NCBI RefSeq assembly: GCF_000204055.1
Contig: NW_006768793.1
Location: 84,195-148,194 of the forward strand
DNA length: 64,000 nucleotides
Source of the DNA: Melampsora larici-populina 98AG31
Taxonomy: Eukaryota > Basidiomycota > Pucciniomycetes > Pucciniales > Melampsoraceae
Direction: 5' to 3'
Below the pieces are notes generated by a model. It saw only the letters and a list, made by a program, of their open reading frames with translations, was not told the DNA's origin and did not search any database. Below are positions 9,536 to 21,416 of the stretch, in pieces. Numbering within the stretch: position 1 is the first letter of the stretch; each line of letters opens with the position of its first letter. The position numbers and the translations under genes were made by a program.

Positions 9536-12529
9536 TCAAATATCTGACCATAAGCCATAAATAGTACTGGTGATATTATGACTAAAGATTCCGGGCAATG
9601 AGGTATCACGAGGTCGGTTTGGCCAAGCGTTCAAAAGTCCATCCCATAATTCAACATTAGAAAAAGTGACAGATTGAGGAATGAAGGTTGAATTTTGATT
9701 GCTGAGTGCTTGATCATCATCAAGTTTGACCTTCTTGAAAGAATCGGGTGCTTGAACAAAGAATGTCACAGCATTTGAGTTGAGTAACCAAGGATAAACT
9801 CGGGTGGTGATGACTGTTTGATCATTTGCGTATACTTCAACAATACTGTTATCCACTACGATGGTCAAGTTGAGAGATTGTAATGAAATTGTGTTCATCA
9901 CAGGGTCTTGAATTGGCCAAAGTCTGAGTCTGCCTGCTTCAGTTTCATTCCCATCTAGAAAATTCAGAGTCAAGTCAACCTTTATGCACCTAGTATTCCA
10001 CGATGAATGTACTTCAGATTCAAAATAAAAAAGACTTACAGGCCTGAATAAGGGAGCTATTGAGACGCGAGACGACCATCGACTCAGTTGAAGGGTCATA
10101 GTAGATGTCTGTCCATTCCCTATCGCTGGAAAGTACCCTAAACCCACCCCTAACCATGCTGGAGCGATCAATGTTGGTGGCATTGTTGGATGAACCATGA
10201 AAGTCAAGTTGTGCAGTGATTGCAAAGTATTTATCAGTAGGTTGAGTTTCAAATCCGACCAAATTCATAGGTCGACTCTTTTCATCTCCAACCACACCGA
10301 CATCCAAAGTTCTATCTTCAAGCTTGGTGATACTAGATTGCTTTTTGTATCCTGCTATAATCTCAGGTACTATTTTTTGACCAAGAGTGACAATAGATTT
10401 AGAACCATCCTTTTCAGTGATCACCTTCCAATTAGGATCCTTTTCATTTAATTCCGGGGCTGTTGGTAAAATTCCTCGAATGACCTTTACGAAGATATCT
10501 CGGAATAAGGTGAATGCACCTTGATAACCCCTTTGATAACTTAGGATGTTGTACTCATCATCTTCCTGTTATTTCGAAACATTGAAAATCAATTAAAAGA
10601 ACTTTTCACGTTGATGTGCAGACAAGAAACTTACGTAACACCATCCAACTAGAAGCTGACGGTTATCTGCACCTGCAAATTGTGAATAAGCGTATGATGT
10701 ACCCCAGTCGACGACTCCGGAGAATTCAACATGTGCTTTAACGTTTCCATCAGGCGAATCATAATCATACTTCAACGCATGCCAAATCGGCCAATAGTCA
10801 TGATGAGACCCATTACGAGCGCCTTCGGTACCAACAATGAATAAATTAAGATGATGAAGATCTTCGTTATCAGTCTCATTCTTTGAAGTCTTCCTTCCAT
10901 TCTCATCGATGCTCGATAAAGTTCCACATTCGAAATTGACTCCCGAACCACCTTGCCAAGGGCTAACAGGAGAAAATATTGGAGGTAAAGTAAGAAGTGG
11001 TCCAAGGTATGTCCAATCAAGCACACTTTCATCCTTGGTTTGGCGATACAAAAATAATCGAGGTCCAGCGTTAGATGGTTCAAAATCAGCACGGATACCT
11101 CCACTGATAGTTAAGAACTTTTTGCCTGTAGGTGTGACACCGTTATTTGGGACCTGGTGTTGTATGGAAGAGTTAGAATAATACTCCGAGAATTCTTCAG
11201 ACTCAAATATATATGGGTCTCTGAATCCAGTCAAATGTTTTTCTGGCCAATGGTCTAAACAGAGTCAAGAGAAAGACACGCGAGATGTGAGTATCGGTTT
11301 GAAGATGAATGGTAATGATAGATCAAATTAAAGGAATGGAGTGAATCAAACTAACAGATAATTGGGTTTCCATTTTGACCAAAGTTGAGTTTAGTCCAGG
11401 TGAGCCCATCGTCTTCAGTGAAAGCAATGCTCTGAGTTTCAGTGCCTTCTTTCTCTGGTGGCTGACTCTGCCAACCAAGTGTTCCAGCAAAGGTCGAAGT
11501 GTATATGAGAGTAGGATGTCCATTCCACCCTTCTTTGATAATACTACCATCGAAGACTCCTCGAATGTCGTATAGTGCCGAGGGTGCCTAGGTCAATGCA
11601 AGGGTACACAATTTGCATTGCATTTGTCAGCGCTTCGTTGGGACTTTGGTGAGATTGGCTGTGGGCCTGGAAGAATGAACATCTCCCGACCCTCGATCGT
11701 TGCTTCAACTCACGATTGTGGTAGGATCTTCCCAGCTGCGATCTATACACAGAATTAACAGTAACAAGTCAGTGTCTAAGAAGTGTGATACAACCGAAGT
11801 GGAATGGTACTGGATGAATTGAACAGCTCATCCATGAATTGCAAAAAGGGCAACTTACAATCATTGAAGTATGTGAAGTCATTGGTCGAGGCTGAGCACT
11901 GAGATACATTTCCCCACTAAATCAAGGGACAAAGGCAATCCCACGATGAAAAAGTTTGAAAAGGCAGTGAGTAACGGCCTTTTCTGTTCAAGCTTCATCG
12001 TATCATTCAATATATGTGTCTACTACCTACCACATAGTTGTTGGGCTGGCACTGGTAGCCTATGTGCCAAGAACCATCCTTCTTTTGATCTGATTCAAGC
12101 GGAAAAATATCGTCAATTTCTCTCAATCTCATTAGGATCAATGGACGTTAAGATATCAGAACATATAAGTAAAAAAGATAACTCACAAATACCCATAGGG
12201 TCATTCAACCAACCACGAGATCCCATCATTCGTGCTTTAGGTCTCCAAATGGTGAATAATGAATTATTTCGACATTGAACCAAGTTTGATAAATCAGGAA
12301 ATTCATTCCTATCGATATTACAGCCATCATGTTTTTCTTCTGTTAAATTGCTAAAGACATTGACAGAATGTAGATTCGGACTGATCTTATGAGCAGCAAA
12401 TGAGTCAAAGGTTAACTCGTTACGTTTGTTGAGTTGCGATGAATGTTTATCTCTGCTGGCATTACATGCTGAGAAGGTGATGACGAAGATTAGGGAAAGC
12501 CAAGATGGTTTATGTTCAGGGAGTCGCAT
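9536..12529 (-). CDS. secreted glycoside hydrolase family 32 (invertase/beta-fructofuranosidase)
   Basis: The family hydrolyses sucrose or fructans outside the cell; in rusts, secreted invertases feed haustoria. Exons: 12187-12529, 12031-12089, 11859-11916, 11714-11742, 11356-11587, 10635-11254, 10040-10565 and 9536-10011, giving 2343 nt and 780 aa with all phases consistent. The N-terminal signal peptide covers about residues 1-23 (hydrophobic LSLIFVITFSA). Catalytic motifs: nucleophile Asp110 in WLNDPMG (the usual Asn is Met), stabiliser Asp253 in GFRDP, acid/base Glu349 in FECGTL. WGNVSQ, IAPSALYD and GVFDGS also match the GH32 five-blade propeller. The C-terminal beta-sandwich has VDNSIVEVYANDQ and RVYPW. 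It is longer than typical yeast invertase (~530 aa) through loops and many Asn-Xaa-Ser/Thr sites. Sucrose versus fructan specificity cannot be read from the motifs. Confidence 0.94.
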
Positions 12530-13634
12530 TGTTCTTGATATGACAATTGCTTTTGAAAGAGTGTATATAGATTATCTTTGTTTGATAAATCGCTCAATGC
12601 GATGGGAAAAGGGTATCGTAAACTCGACCAAGAATAAATTGAGGGTATATTTATACGAATACGAATGATGGGATGGATTTAAAAAGACAGCCGGGTACAA
12701 TAGAATCGGCTGAGTGCCACTGTACTTTGAATTCCATCGATTTGATCTGATTCCCAAGCGCCGGGTGTAGAAACACGTATTGAAAATTACGTTCCAACAT
12801 GTTTCAAAACGAACCGTAGCCCGAGGAGGTGAAGGGGAGGCTGCTCATTTCGTAATTCAATGAGACTTGAGACATATCTGAACTTCAAACGAAGGAAAGG
12901 ACCGGGTCGTGAGCTCATGTGATCATCGCTCACAAGTATTGGTTATTGCACCCAACTTCCAAGAATGAAAGCAGAGCGGAGGGGCAATTGAATATTTGTC
13001 TATTTCGGCAGTGTTCTTGAGGCAAGACTACTTAATAGCTTCATCGATCTTTACTCGAAAATCAATAAAAACTTGATTTGCATTCATCTAGGTGTGTGCC
13101 AGGTTTAGTGGTGTCACTGATCTCAGCGCGGAGCAATTCAAGTTGCATGGCATGTGACGAAAAACACCCGCTGGTTACTTTTTGTGTTGATAAAAAGTCT
13201 TAAAATGGGTTGAAACACGCGGGGAAACAACAACTTGGGACCTTGCTCGTCTTAAACAGGTCATCTAAAAGTCATTCAGGCTTCATTTGGCTTCAACTCA
13301 TTCATGATAGCTTTCACCCACTTCCGGAGCCCGGAAAGTCAGAACCTTGATCATAACGTCTAACCTAAAGTCAAGAATGGGTTGCATCTGGTTTGACTAA
13401 AAATTATTGATAACCTTCCTCAAGAAGACCCGCATTGAAAGTTTCAGCGGGTTTGGAGGGGTCTGCCATCACAATGAGGATTTTTCTCAGCGAGTGCGGA
13501 CGATAACCGGTCAACGCATTGATGACGTAATCTTGCGGTGGCCCTCTAGGGACTTGAGTTCAGGAAAGAGTGTACATACACAGGTACTTAAATCCTCCAT
13601 GATGGGGTTTGATATTTGATCCCCACAACTTCAA
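12530..13634. other. upstream region of the invertase; otherwise empty
   Basis: This contains the invertase promoter region (12530 upward). No coding exon or clear repeat is visible up to the dispersed repeat that starts near 13635. Confidence 0.4.
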
Positions 13635-13868
13635 GTGCATTACAAACCTCGAACGGCGAACACGCTCGTGAGGGGCTTTGTTAAGCTCAACCAAAATCCA
13701 GGAAACTAGATATCACCAATCTGATGTCCACTGTAAGTTACAGGAGTTGTAAATACACGACGTAGGTAACAAGGAGTCGTGCTATGAAGATGGTTAGCAG
13801 AGAAAACTAGCAGAGGAGAGGCAGAGCTTCAACATGGTGTCCTCAAGCCCTGGCATCATGGCCTGAAT
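13635..13868 (-). repeat. dispersed repeat R, copy 1
   Basis: About 230 bp matches 29735-29968 in reverse complement with many substitutions; shared blocks include GCTTAACAAAGCCCCTCA, CTGTAACTTACAGTG and GAGGACACCAT. Both copies abut a partial VPS41 copy, but at different ends, so R is an independent repeat. A short related core (GCTTAACTAAGCCCTTCACG) occurs at 4026-4045 in the Gag-gene leader. The class is unknown; it may be an LTR or leader fragment. Confidence 0.5.
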
Positions 13869-14856
13869 CAGATGGGCAGAGCTTGGATTATGAAAAGTCT
13901 TGCATTGAATGGTCCATACATCTTCCGCGGAAATTATGGATGGGTGATGCATGTCAAAGTGTGAATCTAAAGGAATCTCCAAACACCCTTTACTCCAAAG
14001 GCTTCACATTCTCTTAAAAAATTCAAGCATTGTAACTAGTTTCCCAAGCTACCGCACGACTATTTCATCTTTCAGTCCAGTTGTGCAATTTGCATATACA
14101 TATCCCTCATAGTATAAAGAGGTTCTTCAAATTGATCAATCAGCAAGTGTTCATTGTACAAGTTGATAAGTACCAAATCTACACCTGATCTTACAAATCA
14201 ACTCAGTACAACCAAAACCAACTTCACATAATAATTCAAACCATGAAGCCAATGAAAAAGAAAAAAGAACCAATCTAAAACTCAAACTAAAAGATTTTCA
14301 ACCTTCTTCTCCTCCAAAGGTTTGCAACAAATCCAACAACCTACATCATCTCCAGACATTAGTTTGCTCAAATTTAGATCCCATCATGCCTTTTCTCATC
14401 CTACCTTCTACTAATGTGGTGTTTCTTTTTCATGCACACCAAGAATGAAATGTGTCTACAAAGAAACATTAATGAGATTTCATTCACTAATTTATTTTCT
14501 CCTACTGACTCACCTAACTTAAATCCACACTTTGCACACTTCAGGGAGCCTTTTTGCACATTTGTGTGAAGCAAGAATAAATATAAGCCAAGTATGTTCT
14601 TCAAACTCTTCATTGCAACATTGATCATACCTGGATGAATCTAGACAATCATTCATCAGAATTGATTGACACCCTTCAATCAATGAGGTCTGAGAGATGC
14701 ATCCAAAAACAAGCCACTGAAAATGTCAAGGAAAAGATCAAGACAGTAAGAGAAAAGTGAAAGAAACAGACCTGTAAATTAAAATCATGAAGAATCTTTG
14801 ATGGATTCTTTCAAACCTTCAATCCCCATTCCGTTTTGGATTCTTCAAATCAATCT

Positions 14857-15470
14857 TGCTGTGAACATCATTGAACTTCCCCAAGTTGGAAGAAGAAAAT
14901 GATTGACACGAAGGTTTGTCATAAAAAGATCCAATACTGCACACCTGAGCCATAACACCCACACTACATATGTGGAGCAAGCTACATAAATAGTTGTCTA
15001 TCATGTACATACAAGCCTGCTCAGTTTTTTGACCATCAAAATAAATAACTCACATGTTACACCACATTGAACATTTTAACTCCAAAAGATTGTCCCAAAA
15101 ATCCACTACATATAACTCTGTAGCTGCTCAGGCAAGATTGTTGAAGCTATTTCTTAGTAACAGAAAGGGTGTTACATGCAGTTGAGTTGATGGGATTACA
15201 CCACAATGTTGAGTCAGTGTATGTAGTCAATCTTTTGAATGCTTTTGGCACGCTGAAAAAAGTTACAGCATGTATTACATATGCATAACTTATCCTGTTG
15301 AGCAGATAACTGAGCAGAACTATATGTACATGATAACCACATATTCACTGAGCCTGCTACACATATGTAGTGTGGGTGTTATGGCTCAGGTGTGGAGTGA
15401 TAGATCATTTTATGACAAATTGTACTCCCAATCATTTTTTCCAAAGTTGAATAATGTTTGCAGTGTGTGA
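14857..15470. mobile_element. long-TIR MITE/foldback element inside the VPS41 pseudogene
   Basis: Terminal inverted repeats of about 170 bp (14860-15030 and 15303-15468) share GAGCCATAACACCCACACTA, CATATGT and ATCATGTACATA blocks. They flank an internal stretch of about 270 bp. The two mirror-image ORFs it contains are simply the two arms. The left and right flanks rejoin the VPS41 sequence. The TSD and exact ends are not clear, so the superfamily is unassigned. Confidence 0.75.
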
Positions 15471-15909
15471 TTGGATCAGTCTCAGATCCAACATTTTCTC
15501 AAATACCTTGGATAACAGCTAAATATTATTGTCCATAAAACAAATAACATTTAGTCAATTATCAAAGGTATGATTTGGAATTCAATAGCCCAATACCTGG
15601 ACACTACTTGTTAAATATAACAAAAAGTCTTTACAAAGATCATGATCATTCTGTTCCTTAGCAAAGTGAATTGCCAAAAATCAAGATATTTAATCAAACC
15701 CCATAAGATTCAAACATCCAAAGTCTCAAAATCTTAGGGATGAGGAAGAGAAAGAGGCCAAAAAAATTGAAAAATAAAATCTGAACCATTTTACATTGCC
15801 AATGCAATTGATAATCAAAAAGAACATTTGCTTATTATCTCCCATCCTACCCAACATATAAATCCCTCTGAAACAAACTTAGCCTCAGTACAACACCCTT
15901 ATAAGCTTA

Positions 15910-17287
15910 GGGCCCATTTGGCTGGAACCCAAATACCCCACCAAAGCCAAAAACAGTATTTGGGTCAAAACTGTGTTTGGTTGTTGTCAAAAACACTGGA
16001 GTTTGGCAATGATATTTGATCAAATGTTCTTTGTTTTTGAAAAACAGCCTTTACCCTGTGTTTCAGACAAAATACAGTATTTGCCCCTCTCCTCAATCAA
16101 ACAACTTCAACTCATCTCTCTCTTTCCACATGATGACACCCTTTTATTTCCTTCACACACCCATCTCCTTCACTCAGCTTTCTTTTCTATAATTGTCTTT
16201 TTATCAACTCTCTTGTTGTTTCATTTTATCAACTATCACCATCTGTTCAACAACTATCATCATCTTTTTAACAACTATTGCCATGTCCGGCAGGGTTTGC
16301 TTGTTGACAAGCCCACACCGACTCCCTTTGAGGCAGAAAGGGAAGTCGTTCCCGCTTGTTGACAAGCAAACACTACCCGGACATGGTGTATTGCTGTCTT
16401 TTTTTACTGAGACTTGCAATAATTGTAAAATAGAATTGATTGATTGAGAGGTGTGCATGGTGTGAAGCATGACAGCTCAAGTTGGGATGAAGACATGGTT
16501 GATGATTGTGGTTGTTGATGACTTTGATGGATGAATTTGAAAAAGTATTGATTGATTTTCAAGTTTAAATCAAAATACTCTGTTCAAATCCATCTTTACC
16601 AAACACTCAACAGGCAATCAAGTGCTCAACAATGATCATTCAGATGTTTTGTTGACAATTTTGGTTGACTGTTTGGTAATCATAAAACTGAATTTCAAGT
16701 TTTTCAAACTGAAATTTTGCTTTTGTGTGACAATGGTGGTAAGAACCATAAGGCACGGTGGTTCTTAAGCCCACGGGTGGCAGCGGGGTAGAACACAGGC
16801 CCCGACCTGGTACGGGTCGGAATCCTGGAATGGGAAGAAGATGTCCCTCAGAGAAAATCTTCCACCTGTATTCCAGTATTCGACCACTAGCTGCTACTCA
16901 CTGAGATACCTCACAATAACTCAAATCTCACAATCAAAGTATCAATTCAAGCAACTCATTTTCATTTGACCTCCCGCCCACCCGAGCAAATGGAGAATGA
17001 GACATAAACAAAGAGATCGAAGAGATATGACCCCACCCACCGACCCAGGGGTGAGGCTGACCCAAATAGTCTTGGTTCACAGGAACCAAAAATTTGGGGA
17101 CGGGGCTTCGCCGCTCACGCAAACCCACGCCTTCTGACCCGTTGGTAAGAAGGCATATTAGGTGGGGTCTTAGGAGACCTGAGCAACACAGCTGAGGATT
17201 AGAGATGCTGTGATGGCCTAAAGACCCACTCCCTAGAAACACATAGCTGTAAAAGGAGTGGGTTGACAAAACCAGCTGAACGGGCCC
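15910..17287. mobile_element. PIF/Harbinger-like MITE
   Basis: The ends are inverted: GGGCCCATTTGGCTGG at the left, and the complement of GGGCCCGTTCAGCTGG at the right. A 3-bp target duplication TTA lies at 15907-15909 and 17288-17290. A TWA target and GGGCC-type ends are the Harbinger/Tourist signature. No transposase is visible in 1378 bp. The element splits the VPS41 pseudogene, whose sequence continues on both sides. Confidence 0.75.
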
Positions 17288-17540
17288 TTATTCCCACAAA
17301 GCCAATCCTAGTCTGAATCAGTCATCTGCATTATTTTGCCACAAAAACAGGAACCTTGATGTTTGACTATGAGTCTTGCTTGCTTGGAGGTGTTACCTTG
17401 ACCATCTTCTGTGAAATTCAGCAAAAACAAAAGTGCAAATTTGTATAATTTGTTTCCAAAAGTTGATCAACATATAATAATCCATCCAGTGGCTAAATAT
17501 TGTTGGTGGTTTTTCAAATGATTCAAGACATTCGAAACCT

Positions 17541-19010
17541 TTATTTGATGCTGGTGGCCAAAGGGACAACATCATAATCATGGGTGAGTTGCATCAACAC
17601 CTTGAGACACGGTGTATGAGAACAGGGCCGGTAAAAAACCCACCCTCCCCAAAATGAGAGCAGACGCAGACTGTGAAAATTTTTCATCTTCACAGTTCCT
17701 CCCCTGTAAGTAAGGTAGCTGTGGAGCACCAAATGATTCAAAACCTAAAAATGTTAAATTTTCATATGAGACTCCTCCTGGAAGCCTGCTCAAGCCTATT
17801 ATTCCAAGCCCAAGTCTGTTACACATCTGTTGCCCTGAAGCACAAAATCCCGTCATTCCACTTAATATCATCCTGTCATCCAACTTTATTTTCTTATTTG
17901 TTTGCCAATCATCTTGGTATGATATATTGGTCCTAATTTTCAGACCCTCATTCACCCAGAAAGTGATGTTTCTTGAGAAAAGAACCTTGTAAAAAGAATG
18001 CAGTTATTCAAGATGATGATCTTTGAAAGCGTCTTCATGAGTACTGTTGATAGATTTCATACAGATCTTTAAAATATATACTTGTGATTGTCCCTGTGGT
18101 GTTATCTTGTGATTCATTGATCATTAGATATGCTGATTGTTTTTTGAGCAATTGGTGCAACCTGCTTTCCTACAGAAAACACCCAGAACACAATGCAACT
18201 CATGTTTCAACAGAAATTGTTCAAAAGAAGAATCTTTGCACATTTTAAGTCCAATGCTCTTTATACTGAGTCCAGGGAAAGACTTTGTATCTGATAGAAA
18301 GAAACATTTGGTGGAATAAACACTGAGCGGACAGGACATGAGAACAGGCAAAGTGTTGTTTGTCAGACTCAGGATAGGCTGGACAAGGCTTTGAGGGAAG
18401 TTCCAGCTCAATTTTTTGCACTTTGGGGGTTTGACTGATTTGGCACTCCACAGCCACCATGTGTATGCTTCATCTTGCTCATACATCTCAAGTTCAAATT
18501 TTCACAAATCTCACAATTGAAGCTAAACACCTCAAAAAAATATAGATATTTCATTTGCAAGAACCATCCCCCCCACCCTATAAGCTACAAATAATATGGG
18601 AAATGGGAAGAGCAAGCAAGCAAATGACATACCATTGGAAAATCCAGGAAAATGACTTCCCCCAACCAAAATCTTCAAGGTCAAAACGGCTTTACAGCAA
18701 TAAGGTAAAAGGAAATTCAAGTAGCAAAATAATGAGAGTGGAGACACAGAGCGGTTCTTGTCTGGGCCAACCACCCAACCTTGCCCGCAAAACCCTTTGT
18801 CAAACATGTGGTCTGTGGTCTAAGGCCCAGCCCACACACCAGGTCAAAGCCTTGATAAGGCAAAGACCTAGTAAGCAATTGCTTGTAAGAGAAAAATATT
18901 ATTAAAGTGGGAACTGATCAACCAAGTCTAGGTCCGAAGATGATGCAAGTGGACACAAAATGAAATGCCTTCAGATACTAACACCAACAAAATGCAGAGG
19001 TAGAGACATA
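17541..19010. other. AT-rich intergenic DNA, no supported gene
   Basis: Several overlapping short ORFs occur on both strands (for example 17578-17955 and 18124-18486). None has motifs, intron context or a homologue elsewhere in the window. I see nothing I can name. Confidence 0.4.
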
Positions 19011-19817
19011 CAGTCAACTCTTGATATAAGCAAGCCCCAAGTATGCATATTCTGATTTAAGCAAGGGTTGACATGCTATTTTTTTGTATACATGTGTTCC
19101 CCGCTAAAATCAGATTGCTTGAAGTACAAGGATCATATCATGGCCAATCTTGCCTGCAAAAGCTGAGCAAAGTACAGTAGAATCTGTTATAAGTGATATG
19201 TGTCAAACCCAATATTCTAGAAAAACTGATATTTTTTTGATCAAATAAAATTTATTTGCAGTGAAATTGGTCTCAAAAGCGATAAACCTGTCAGACCCAA
19301 TAACCAATACTCAAATTTTGGAATCCCAGGCTCAAAGCCGGTGCAAAAACAATAATTTTGTGGATAGTTTGACCAGTTTCTGGTTGATTGTTTGCTTTTT
19401 TTTCTCAGTTTTTTCCTTGCTGAATGTTCACTCGCATTCAAAATTGTGAACTTTCAGAAACATGCTACATGAAAATAATCCCTAATATGTTGTTTCTCAC
19501 CTGACCATGTAAAGTTTTTAAATTTCTTTGTCAAAACCAATAATTTGCCTGCAATTTGACCATTATTGGTTTTCCCAAAGCCTTGAAAAAAGAGATACTC
19601 GGTCAAAACCGATAGTTTTGACCCATATTTTTTGGGTATCGGTTATGTCAGAGTCTATACTGTAGTGCGGAATTTGTGACAAGCCTTTCTGAACTGACTG
19701 TAATTCAAGTCCAAAAAGGGCTAAAATCTGATTATGCTTACTTCAAAATTATTCATTGCTCAATGTTAGCACTACATATTTGCTGATGGGCAACATGCCT
19801 ATATAAAGGGTTGACTG
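19011..19817. mobile_element. pogo/Fot-type MITE (outer)
   Basis: The inverted ends are CAGTCAACTCTTGATATAAG at the left and the complement of CAGTCAACCCTTTATATAGG at the right. The flanking TA target duplication is at 19009-19010 and 19818-19819. CAGT ends and a TA target fit the Tc1/mariner-pogo group. There is no transposase; a second element (19175-19662) sits inside. Confidence 0.78.
19175..19662. mobile_element. pogo-type MITE nested in the previous one
   Basis: The left end CAGTAGAATCTGTTATAAGT and the complement of the right end CAGTATAGACTCTGACATAA are similar but more diverged than the outer pair. The flanking TA is at 19173-19174 and 19663-19664. Repeated words such as GACCCAATA, ACCAATA and AAAACCGATA fill the interior. 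There is no coding capacity. Confidence 0.62.
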
Positions 19818-20496
19818 TAGAAAGATATAAAGACTTACACAGATTGAATGAATATGTTCCTCATAACTCTATCACTACAAATGTGGGCAACTCCAGACTT
19901 TCAAGGTGAGATCCAGACCCATACTTTGGTTGTTGGAGAAGCCCTTGGATCTGGATGTCATAGAGGCCCTTAGAGCCAACCAATCAGATACTCCGCCCTG
20001 TATACAACTCACAGGAAAATGCACATGTGAAAATGTGAAGATAAAAAAAAATAGCTTGGTGAGCAACAGCGGAATTTTGATTATTCAATTTGTACATTTT
20101 GAAGCGAGTGGCAGCACATATGCCCATGAAGCGCGGTAAAAAGATCCCCTGGTGAGCTAACGGCAATGGGGAAATTAAGATTTCCTCTGCAAAGGAATCC
20201 TTATGTACCACTCAGGCCAAAATAACGAGTTTAGATGAGTCTATGACAGTCCCTCAACATGCGGATTCAAGTTGCTCAAATGACAGCTGTCTCAGCATCC
20301 AGGGACTTATTGACATGCGAAAAGAATATGTATCGAAGATTCACGTCTTATATCACGTTGAGTGACTTTGTTAAGTTTACTACTTGCCTTTTGTTGTGAG
20401 GTGGGAGCTGGTGGGAGAGCTTTTATGATATCCATCTATCTATAAATCTAAGTTCACAGTCTCTCGGACAACTTGACATCACTCGCCGTGTTTCTC

Positions 20497-20502
20497 TATA
20501 AA
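20497..20502 (+). promoter_or_regulatory. TATA box of secreted-protein gene A
   Basis: CTATAAAG lies about 130 bp upstream of the start codon at 20634. The same CTATAAAA in the same local context precedes paralogue B (complement of 37598-37604), so the promoter was duplicated with the gene. The context ACTCACTCCTGCC just downstream is also shared. Confidence 0.6.
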
Positions 20503-20633
20503 GCAGGAACCCTTTGAGACTCACTCCTGCCAGAACTCCTGCCTCACCCTCATTCTTGCATTCTTTGACCAATTTACCTTCCGACTCGTTTAATATACCT
20601 TTACTTCCTACCTCATTCTCATCTCCTGAAATC

Positions 20634-21416
20634 ATGCTAGCTCTTCTTAAGTTTATTACTATATCTGCAGCTTTGTTCACTACTTCGAGTTCGCAAGAAA
20701 CCACTTACAACAGTAGGTGTCTCGACCCCGCCGAGGGCATGCCACCCTCAGTGAATCCGGCCGAGTGTCAATTGCAAGTCTCTTCTTGCTCTGCTTACGC
20801 AGTGACCTCGATCATCATCCTTGTTTTGATATTGCGCTGATTTTTTTAATTTGCTTGAACATCGATACTACGATATATGTAGAGCGTTGAACAAATTTCT
20901 GGACCCACAGGGGCAATTGGTGTTCGAAGCGGGGGAAAAATTTCATGACCAATGCGGCTGTCTGGTGAGTGGAGTAAATCATCCCATGGGATCACTGAAG
21001 TCTGATTTGCTGATCCACGGTGATGATTTCCTCCAGATTATGTTCGAGAATCCAGACAACAGCACTATGACCCCTATACTCAAGTAAGTCAACTTCAATT
21101 GGTCCCCATTTAAAACGCTTTTATCGAAGCGTGTCTTGACTCTTTGCCTTGTATTGTCTCAAATTGATCAGGTCTGTAGATGAAGTCACGCCAGTCTATA
21201 ACTATATCTTAAAGACGTGCACCGGCGGAGTGAGTTCACAGTTCATAACTTGTATCCAACAATTATCACCTCAGAAAAATTGAAAACTGACATCTTTTCA
21301 TGAGTCAGATTGGTATCGCTTGGGTCCCTGGGCCTGACGGGTATGACCAGGTGAAGATAGCCGTGGATAGTACTACTCCGAGTCCTGGTAGCACATCATG
21401 TCAGGCAAAGAATTAA
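20634..21416 (+). CDS. small secreted protein A (candidate effector), paralogue of gene B
   Basis: Exons: 20634-20773, 20883-21083, 21172-21229 and 21309-21416, giving 168 aa. An N-terminal signal peptide covers about residues 1-20 (MLALLKFITISAALFTTSSS). The mature chain has about six Cys, including a CGC pair in HDQCGCLVSG, and a KTCTGG motif. Intron 1 (20774-20882) must be GC-AG (donor GCAAGT): only this joins the frame, and paralogue B has a normal GTGAGT at the same place and the same phase. The exon phases match B throughout (both reach 341 nt after exon 2). The family is not one I can name. Size, secretion and cysteines suggest a rust effector or apoplastic protein; this is inference. 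Confidence 0.8.

Larger units (their letters stand above)
13870..17540 (-). pseudogene. decayed partial copy of the VPS41 3' half and its downstream DNA
   Basis: Segments 13880-14856, 15471-15906 and 17291-about 17540 align piecewise and collinearly to 22010-23700, the last exons, introns and 3' flank of VPS41. The RING part still reads SLKCAKCGFKLGE, but frameshifts and stops break it. Two transposons interrupt it: a long-TIR MITE at 14857-15470 and a Harbinger-like MITE at 15910-17287. Its splice junctions and intron text resemble the copy at 29970-30660 more than the intact gene. Confidence 0.75.

Noticed and set aside
15270..15470. Protein-coding ORF similar to the minus-strand ORF at 14819-15010
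   Set aside because: The similarity is just the two inverted-repeat arms of the MITE.
16740..16880. tRNA-derived SINE (GGGTCGGAATCC near a TGGCAGCGGGG)
   Set aside because: The match to A and B boxes is poor and the segment lies inside the Harbinger-like element.
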